The notes below the pieces were generated by a model. It did no database searches. It had not been told where the DNA came from and worked only from the letters and a program-made list of their open reading frames with translations. DNA of 5,412 nucleotides from XN24 sp964413755 (GTDB lineage Bacteria > Pseudomonadota > Gammaproteobacteria > Steroidobacterales > XN24), in NCBI GenBank assembly GCA_964413755.1, contig CAYPTW010000138.1, forward strand, positions 1 through 5,412. Direction: 5' to 3'. This document shows, piece after piece, positions 1 to 4,564 of this stretch; the stretch's first letter is position 1; every line of letters starts with the position of its first letter. Made by a program: the position numbers and the translations under genes.

Positions 1-162
1 AAGCACGGCCAGCTCGGACACGCGCGAACGCACGGTGTAGTCCTGATAAGCCGGCAGCGCGATGGCGGCCAGGATGCCGATAATCGCAACCACGATCATC
101 AACTCGATGAGGGTGAAACCCTGCTGACGGTGCACGTTGAGGTGCTGAAGCTGCTTATGCAT
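1..162 (-). CDS. pilA: type IV prepilin (major pilin PilA-like), 5' part only
   Basis: This encodes the N-terminal 54 residues of a type IV prepilin, the subunit that polymerises into pili for adhesion, twitching motility and DNA uptake. The rest lies beyond the left edge. The prepilin signature is clear: a basic leader ending in QQG, then FTLIELMIV at residues 16-24. Prepilin peptidase (PilD) should cut after Gly15 and methylate the new N-terminal Phe. Glu20 is the conserved Glu5 of the mature pilin. The hydrophobic stretch of residues 16-38, ending in the usual ALPAYQDYT, is both membrane anchor and fibre core. The ATG at 160-162 is chosen because AGGGAG sits 7 nt upstream. This gives a 15-residue leader, longer than the 6-7 typical of PilA. 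An in-frame GTG at codon 10 would give a six-residue leader but has no ribosome binding site. Location beside pilSR and a sigma-54 promoter support pilA rather than a minor pilin, though the variable C-terminus cannot be seen. Confidence 0.93.
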   Translation of the reverse strand, partial: MHKQLQHLNVHRQQGFTLIELMIVVAIIGILAAIALPAYQDYTVRSRVSELAVL

Positions 163-169
163 ATGAATA

Positions 170-175
170 CTCCCT
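170..175 (-). promoter_or_regulatory. pilA ribosome binding site
   Basis: AGGGAG on the minus strand lies 7 nt before the pilA ATG and decides the choice of start. It is part of a near-perfect dyad (ACTCCC-A-GGGAGT on the minus strand, 169-181). In the mRNA, ACUCC could pair with GGAGU around a CAG loop and partly hide the site. Confidence 0.8.
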
Positions 176-226
176 GGGAGTGTTAAAAAAACCGATCGCG
201 GAATACACCGCTCGTGGCAGGGATGA

Positions 227-242
227 AGCAAGCAGCGTGCCA
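227..242 (-). promoter_or_regulatory. sigma-54 (RpoN) promoter of pilA
   Basis: The minus strand reads TGGCAC-GCTGC-TTGCT. This matches the RpoN consensus TGGCAC-N5-TTGC(A/T) at every defined position, with the invariant GG at 241-240 and GC at 229-228 at the required spacing. Counting from the -12 GC, transcription should start near 216 and leave a leader of about 54 nt before the pilA ATG. pilA genes in Pseudomonas and related bacteria are transcribed by sigma-54 RNA polymerase under PilR. Finding this element between pilR and pilA therefore fits closely. Start site and PilR dependence are inferred, not shown. Confidence 0.92.
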
Positions 243-244
243 AC

Positions 245-259
245 CGCGCCAGTGGCGCG
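245..259. repeat. 15-bp perfect dyad abutting the pilA -24 element
   Basis: CGCGCCA-G-TGGCGCG is an odd-length palindrome with 7-bp arms and a single central base. It ends two bases upstream of the sigma-54 -24 box, at about -29 to -43 from the inferred start. It could be a protein-binding site, or chance in GC-rich DNA. No regulator can be named from sequence alone. Confidence 0.5.
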
Positions 260-346
260 ATATGCAATTGTTTTGTTTGGGGATTCTCTCTGCGCGTCCG
301 GGCCAGGGCCGGCCCACCAAAGCGGATGGACTTGCGCCCCAACGTC

Positions 347-371
347 AAAAACTGACGTGATACGTCAGTTT
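347..371 (-). terminator. Rho-independent terminator of pilSR
   Basis: Read on the minus strand, the arm AAACTGACGT, a 3-nt loop ATC and the arm ACGTCAGTTT form a perfect 10-bp stem that begins 8 nt after the pilR stop. The run of five T (351-347) partly overlaps the descending arm. This is the shape of an intrinsic terminator, and it would separate the pilSR transcript from the sigma-54 transcript of pilA. The stem is only moderately GC-rich and the T run is short, so termination may be incomplete. The same dyad could also serve as a protein-binding site. Confidence 0.7.
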
Positions 372-379
372 CCGTCGCC

Positions 380-1657
380 TCACTCGATGCCGAGCTTCTT
401 GATGCGGTAGCGCAGGGCGCGGAAGCTGATGCCGAGCAGCTTGGCCGCCTTGGTCTTGTTGTAGCGGGTCTGCTCCAGGGCCTGGAGGATGGCGGCGCGC
501 TCGATGTCCTCGATGCGGTGGTCGAGGCTGCTGTCGTCGGGATTGACGTAGGAATCTGTCGCAGGCCGCGGCGCGGGCGCCGGCGCGGCCGGGGCATCAG
601 CATCGGCATGGCCGTTGTTCGCGCCGGCGGCGGGGGCGCGCAGCTCGATGTCGCCGTTGCGCTCGGCCAGCCGCGCCAGCAGGTAATCCGCCAGCTCGAG
701 CACGTCGTCGCCGCGCTCGCGCAGCGGCGGCACGCGCAGCTCGATGACGTTGATGCGGTAATACAGGTCCTCGCGGAAGCGCCCGTCGGCGACCAGCTTG
801 CCGAGGTCCTGGTGCGTTGCGGAAAGAAAACGCACGTCCACCGGTATTTCGCGCGTGTCGCCCACCGGCCGCACGGTGCGCTCCTGGATGACGCGCAGCA
901 ATTTCACCTGGGTCGGCAGCGGCAGGTCGGCGATCTCGTCCAGCAGCACGGTGCCGCCCTCGGCGGAACGGAGCAGGCCTTCCTGGTCGGCGGTCGCGCC
1001 GGTGAAGCTGCCCTTGGCATGGCCGAACAGCTCGGACTCCACCAGCTCGGCCGGGATGGCGCCGCAGTTCACGGGCACGAAGGGCTGGCCGGCGCGTGGG
1101 CCGGACTCGTGGATGAGCCGTGCCACCAGTTCCTTGCCGGTGCCGGACTCGCCGACGATGTGCACCGGCGCCTGGCTGCGCGACACCTTGGCGATCATGG
1201 AGCGGACCTTGTCCATGGCCGCGGAGCTGCCCAGCAGCAGCGGGCCGTCGCCGTGCACGATGGTGTCGACGAGCTCGGCCTCGTCCATCTTGCGCATCTT
1301 CAGCCCGGTGCTCACCAGCTTGCGCAGGTCCTTGACCTTCACCGGCTTGGAGACGAAATCGTAGGCGCCGAGCTTGAGCGCGCGCACCGCGGTCTCGACG
1401 TTGCCGTGGGCCGTGATCACGGCGACCGGCACGGTGGGGGCGTTGCGCTGCATCCACTGCACCAGCTCGAGGCCGTCGCCGTCGGGCAGGCGCATGTCGG
1501 TAAGGCAGAAGTCATACCCGCCCTGCAGCAGCTTGCGTCGCGCCTCGGCCAGGTCGGCGGCGGTGTCGGGACGCGTGTCCATGCCCTCCAGGGTCATGGA
1601 GAGCAGCTCGCGGATGTCCGGCTCGTCGTCGACGATGAGGACGGTGGGTTGGCTCAC
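380..1657 (-). CDS. pilR: PilR, NtrC-family sigma-54-dependent response regulator, with atypical AAA+ domain
   Basis: PilR is the cytoplasmic response regulator that, once phosphorylated by PilS, activates pilA transcription with sigma-54 RNA polymerase. The 425 residues contain a receiver domain (about 4-118) with acidic pair Asp10/Asp11, phospho-acceptor Asp54, Thr82 and Lys104. The AAA+ core starts near 144, with Walker A GESGTGKE at 169-176, the sigma-54 contact loop GSFTGA at 216-221, Walker B LLDE at 238-241 and FREDLYYR at 294-301. A Fis-type helix-turn-helix occupies about 382-425 and ends in FRALRYRIKKLGIE, as is typical of PilR. Odd point: after PPLRERGDD (310-318) the expected lid segment with the GNVREL sensor II motif is absent. 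An Ala/Pro-rich stretch (341-375) leads directly to the DNA-binding part. The start is GTG, directly after the pilS stop, with GGAGGA inside the last pilS codons as ribosome binding site. The family assignment is secure; full activity is doubtful. Confidence 0.95.
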   Translation of the reverse strand: MSQPTVLIVDDEPDIRELLSMTLEGMDTRPDTAADLAEARRKLLQGGYDFCLTDMRLPDGDGLELVQWMQRNAPTVPVAVITAHGNVETAVRALKLGAYDFVSKPVKVKDLRKLVSTGLKMRKMDEAELVDTIVHGDGPLLLGSSAAMDKVRSMIAKVSRSQAPVHIVGESGTGKELVARLIHESGPRAGQPFVPVNCGAIPAELVESELFGHAKGSFTGATADQEGLLRSAEGGTVLLDEIADLPLPTQVKLLRVIQERTVRPVGDTREIPVDVRFLSATHQDLGKLVADGRFREDLYYRINVIELRVPPLRERGDDVLELADYLLARLAERNGDIELRAPAAGANNGHADADAPAAPAPAPRPATDSYVNPDDSSLDHRIEDIERAAILQALEQTRYNKTKAAKLLGISFRALRYRIKKLGIE

Positions 1658-3283
1658 TCAGGTCCTCCAGCGCTTCGGGTCGGCGAAGATGATACGAAAA
1701 ATGCTGCCGCCGTCGGTACGCGGTTCGTACAGCAGGGTGGCGCGGTTGACCTCGCACAGCTCGCGCGAGATGAACAGCCCCAGCCCGCTGCCGTTGCGCT
1801 GCGCGGGGTCGGTGCCGGCACGGAAGAAGGGCTCGAACACCTGCTCGGCCAGCTCGGGCTGGATCCCCGGGCCACGGTCGCGCACTTCGAGGTAGGGCCG
1901 GTCGGTGCCGCCGCGCCGGCCGATGGCGAGCTCGATGTGCGGTGCGGCGCCCGCCGGCGTGCCGTAGGCGAGAGCGTTGTCGCACAGGTTGGTCGCCACC
2001 TGGGTGAGGTGGCCGGCGTCCATGCGCACCTCGAGCGGCGCGTCGGAAATGGTCAGGTCCACGGCCTCGGGCGGCAGCCCGGCGGCACCGGCGAACTCGT
2101 CGACGAACTGCTTGGCCCAGGCCACGAGGTCGATGCGCTGCGGGTTGAGGTGCTCGCGGCGCGAGAGCTGCAGCACGTTCTCGACGATGTTGCTGACGCG
2201 CGAGGCGTTGTTCTCGATGATGGTGGTGAGGCGCTGCTGGGTGTCCTGCAGGTTCTCGGCCTCGCCGAGGAGCTGCGCGGCATGGCTCAGGGCGCCCACC
2301 GGGTTGCGGATCTCGTGCGCGATGCTGGCGGAGAGCCGGCCCAGCGCGGCCAGCTTGGCCTGCTGCGCGCGCTCGGACTGGATGGAGGTGTCTTCGAGGA
2401 AGATCAGCAACGCGCCGCTGCGCGGCCGCCCGATGGGGGCGAAATACGGCGCGATCTGGGCCGCGCCGTCGGCGGAGGGGAAGGGTGACGGCGGGTCGCC
2501 GCTGCCGCGCTCGCGCCACTGGCGCACCGCCTGGTAGAGCCGCTCGGAAGCCTCGCGTACCGGGCGCCCGCGCCAGCCGCGCCCGACGCCGAGGTACTTG
2601 CCGGCGGCCTCGTTCATGAGGCGGATGCGGTCGTCCGCGTCCAGCACCACGATGCTCTCGCGCAGGTTCTGCACGATGTACTCGTTGAGCTGGTTGAGGT
2701 TTTCCAGGTCGACGCCGCGCTGGCGCGCCAGCGCCTCGCTCTCGGCGAAGCGCCGTGCGAAGGGTCCCGCGGCGAGCGCAAGGATCATCAGCAGGCCGCC
2801 GAACAGGCCCGAGGCGGTGCTTTCGCCGGCGCCGGTGACGCCGGTGGCGAGGCCGTAGCCCTGCATCGCCAGCACCGCGAGCGCCGCCAGCGCGGCAAAG
2901 GCCAGGCCGCGCAGGCGCGAAGTGATCAACGCCAGGGCGGTGACGGTGATGATCAACAGGTTGGCGACGCCGCTGCTCAGCCCGCCGCTGGCCCAGGTGA
3001 GCAGGATGATGGCGGCGACGTCGAACAGGCCCTGCGCCAGCGCCTGGGCCTGCACCGAGGGCCAGTGCTGGTTCACCGCGAAATCGTTCACCGCCGCCCA
3101 CACGAAGGTCGCCAGCGCGGTGGCGAGGAACAGGTCGGGGTGCGCCTCGCCCACCAGCCGCGGGGTGGTGGGATAGATGAACATGGCGAACAGCAACGCC
3201 GCGTAAAGCAGGCGAAAAGCGTTCAGCAGCCTGAGCGTGCGCCAGGCGAACTCAGGGGCCATGACTTCGGAGCGGGGCTTCAT
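1658..3283 (-). CDS. pilS: PilS, membrane sensor histidine kinase of the type IV pilus system
   Basis: PilS is the inner-membrane sensor kinase that phosphorylates PilR; in Pseudomonas it responds to pilin levels in the membrane. The 541-residue product has about six hydrophobic helices (near 18-37, 51-68, 81-98, 104-121, 125-145, 157-173). A PAS-like region follows (about 195-300: EYIVQNLRESIVVLD, then ALLIFLED). The HisKA H-box is IAHEIRNP with phospho-acceptor His323. The ATPase domain carries an N-box (Asn432 to Asn436), G1 DRGPGI (469-474), F-box FEPFF (483-487) and G2 GSGLGL (498-503), so all kinase motifs are intact. The stop TGA is immediately followed by the GTG of pilR, implying one transcript and translational coupling. 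The reading frame stays open upstream, so the start is uncertain. I chose the ATG at 3281-3283, which precedes the first membrane helix by a normal distance but has only a weak ribosome binding site. Alternatives are ATGs at 3262 and 3391. Confidence 0.95.
   Translation of the reverse strand: MKPRSEVMAPEFAWRTLRLLNAFRLLYAALLFAMFIYPTTPRLVGEAHPDLFLATALATFVWAAVNDFAVNQHWPSVQAQALAQGLFDVAAIILLTWASGGLSSGVANLLIITVTALALITSRLRGLAFAALAALAVLAMQGYGLATGVTGAGESTASGLFGGLLMILALAAGPFARRFAESEALARQRGVDLENLNQLNEYIVQNLRESIVVLDADDRIRLMNEAAGKYLGVGRGWRGRPVREASERLYQAVRQWRERGSGDPPSPFPSADGAAQIAPYFAPIGRPRSGALLIFLEDTSIQSERAQQAKLAALGRLSASIAHEIRNPVGALSHAAQLLGEAENLQDTQQRLTTIIENNASRVSNIVENVLQLSRREHLNPQRIDLVAWAKQFVDEFAGAAGLPPEAVDLTISDAPLEVRMDAGHLTQVATNLCDNALAYGTPAGAAPHIELAIGRRGGTDRPYLEVRDRGPGIQPELAEQVFEPFFRAGTDPAQRNGSGLGLFISRELCEVNRATLLYEPRTDGGSIFRIIFADPKRWRT
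1661..1669 (-). promoter_or_regulatory. pilR ribosome binding site within the end of pilS
   Basis: TGGAGGACC on the minus strand, inside the last codons of pilS, places GGAGGA about 6 nt before the pilR GTG. It supports GTG 1657 as the start, which gives a complete receiver domain. It also suggests that ribosomes finishing pilS reinitiate on pilR. Confidence 0.75.
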
Positions 3284-3344
3284 TAGGGTTCTTGTCTTGT
3301 CCCGGGCTTGGCGCGACGCGGACCGATGGGGGAGAATAACCAGC

Positions 3345-3362
3345 TTTCGGCCCGTGCCGAAA
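3345..3362. repeat. inverted repeat in the sucC leader
   Basis: TTTCGGC and GCCGAAA form a perfect 7-bp stem around a CCGT loop. If sucC is transcribed from the candidate promoter just upstream, this hairpin lies at the extreme 5' end of its mRNA. It is not followed by a T run on either strand, so it is not an intrinsic terminator. It could stabilise the message or be an operator dyad. Confidence 0.5.
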
Positions 3363-3374
3363 CCCTTTCGCAGC

Positions 3375-3379
3375 GGGAG
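3375..3379 (+). promoter_or_regulatory. sucC ribosome binding site
   Basis: GGGAG lies 10 nt before the ATG at 3390. It selects the start that gives the conserved N-terminus MNLHEYQSK over an upstream in-frame ATG at 3237. Confidence 0.7.
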
Positions 3380-3389
3380 TCCTTGCGGC

Positions 3390-4553
3390 ATGAACCTCCA
3401 CGAGTACCAGTCCAAGCAACTTTTCGCCGAGTACGGCATCCCCGTCTCGCGCGGAATCCCGGCGCGCAGCGCCGACGACGCGGCCAAGGCGGCCGAGGAG
3501 ATCGGCGGCAGCACCTGGGTGGTGAAGGCCCAGGTCCATGCGGGCGGGCGCGGCAAGGCCGGCGGCGTGAAGGTGGTGGATACGCCGGACAAGGTGCGCG
3601 CGGCTGCGGCGCAGATGCTGGGCGAGCGCCTGGTGACGCACCAGACCGGCCCGGAAGGCCTGCCCATCAACATCGTGTACGTCGAGGCCGGCTCTTCCAT
3701 CGAGCGCGAGCTGTACCTGAGCCTGCTGGTCGATCGCAGCTGCGAGCGCATCGTGGTGATGGCCTCCGCCGCCGGCGGCATGGACATCGAGGAGGTCGCC
3801 GCCAAGACGCCCGAGAAGATCATCACCGTGGCGGTGCATCCCGCGGCGGGCCTGCAGGCCTACCAGGCGCGCCAGGTGGCGTTCGCGCTGGAACTCAAGG
3901 GCGAGCAGATCGGCCAGTTCACGCAGCTCTTGCAGGCCCTCTACAAGCTGTTCGTCGAGCGCGACTGCGCGCTGCTCGAGGTCAACCCGCTGATCGTCAA
4001 CGGCGAGGGCAAGCTGCACGCACTCGACGCCAAGATCGGCATCGAGTCGAATGCGCTGTTCCGCCAGTCGCGCCTGATGGAATGGCGCGACCCGTCGCAG
4101 GAAGACGAGATGGAGAACCGCGCCTCGGCGCACGGCCTCAACTACGTCTCGCTGGACGGCGAGATCGCCTGCATGGTGAACGGCGCCGGCCTGGCCATGG
4201 CCACCATGGACCTGATCAAGCTGCATGGCGGCGCCCCGGCCAACTTCCTCGACGTCGGCGGCGGCGCCACGGCCGAGCGCGTGGCCGAGGCTTTCAAGCT
4301 GATCCTCTCCAACGCCAACGTGAAGGCGATCCTGGTGAACATCTTCGGCGGCATCGTGCGTTGCGACCTGATCGCCGAGGGCATCATCCAGGCGGTGAAG
4401 GAAGTCGGCGTGGAAGTGCCGGTGGTGGTGCGCCTCGAGGGCACCAACGTGGAACGGGGTCGCGAGCTGCTCGAGCACAGCGACGTGGACATCATTGCCG
4501 CCGAGGACCTGACCGACGCGGCCAAGAAGGCCGTGGCGGCGGCCGCCAAGTAA
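3390..4553 (+). CDS. sucC: succinyl-CoA synthetase (ADP-forming), beta subunit
   Basis: SucC is the nucleotide-binding beta subunit of succinyl-CoA synthetase. In the TCA cycle the enzyme converts succinyl-CoA, phosphate and ADP (or GDP) to succinate, CoA and ATP (or GTP). The 387-residue product is close to the E. coli protein (388). Residues 1 to about 238 are the ATP-grasp domain: WVVKAQVHAGGRGKAGG at 43-59 with Lys46, His50 and the GRGK loop, and the metal ligands Asn199 (in EVNP) and Asp213. Residues from about 239 to the end are the ligase/CoA-binding-like domain with MVNGAGLAM (Asn264) and the phosphohistidine-contacting loop GGIVRCD (320-326). No key residue is missing. The start follows GGGAG at proper spacing and matches the family N-terminus exactly. 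sucD follows after 11 nt, so the two subunits are co-transcribed in the usual order. There is no sign of transfer; this is a vertically inherited core gene. Confidence 0.98.
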   Translation: MNLHEYQSKQLFAEYGIPVSRGIPARSADDAAKAAEEIGGSTWVVKAQVHAGGRGKAGGVKVVDTPDKVRAAAAQMLGERLVTHQTGPEGLPINIVYVEAGSSIERELYLSLLVDRSCERIVVMASAAGGMDIEEVAAKTPEKIITVAVHPAAGLQAYQARQVAFALELKGEQIGQFTQLLQALYKLFVERDCALLEVNPLIVNGEGKLHALDAKIGIESNALFRQSRLMEWRDPSQEDEMENRASAHGLNYVSLDGEIACMVNGAGLAMATMDLIKLHGGAPANFLDVGGGATAERVAEAFKLILSNANVKAILVNIFGGIVRCDLIAEGIIQAVKEVGVEVPVVVRLEGTNVERGRELLEHSDVDIIAAEDLTDAAKKAVAAAAK

Positions 4554-4564
4554 GGGACCCCGAC

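Larger units (their letters stand above)
3284..3389. promoter_or_regulatory. divergent promoter region between pilS and sucC
   Basis: This 106-bp spacer must carry the start signals for pilSR on the left and possibly for sucCD on the right. On the plus strand the best sigma-70-like pair I find is TTGGCG (3308-3313) and GAGAAT (3332-3337), spaced 18 nt, each matching four of six consensus positions. On the minus strand only weaker pairs are visible, such as TTTCGG and TATTCT. Neither is strong. sucCD may also be read from farther away or by activated promoters. No clear operator for a named regulator was found. Confidence 0.35.

Noticed and set aside
185..211. Possible attenuator in the pilA leader: GCGG/CCGC pairing, then a run of seven T on the minus strand
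   Set aside because: The stem has only four base pairs and lies six bases from the T run. That is too weak to call a terminator.
260..283. AT-rich patch as an IHF site between the pilA promoter and upstream sites
   Set aside because: No alignment to the IHF consensus had fewer than three mismatches in the conserved positions.
180..410. Small plus-strand open frame of 76 codons across the pilA-pilR gap
   Set aside because: It runs through the sigma-54 promoter, the terminator and the 3' end of pilR, with no convincing ribosome binding site or family.
518..2488. Long plus-strand open frame of 656 codons opposite pilR and pilS
   Set aside because: It is antisense to two well-recognised genes. 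The translation is rich in His, Gly, Ala and Arg, with no domain, as expected of a GC-rich complementary frame.
3237..3389. Upstream extension of sucC to an ATG at 3237
   Set aside because: It would overlap pilS on the other strand. Known SucC proteins begin with MNLHEYQ, which is exactly the ATG at 3390 behind GGGAG.
3284..3826. Extension of the pilS frame upstream to an ATG at 3826
   Set aside because: Most of it is antisense to the clear sucC coding region and has no PilS-like sequence. The recognisable PilS N-terminus begins near 3283.
3252..4478. Minus-strand open frame of 408 codons opposite sucC
   Set aside because: Composition is dominated by His, Leu, Ala and Asp from complementary GC-rich codons, and it overlaps an unambiguous conserved gene.
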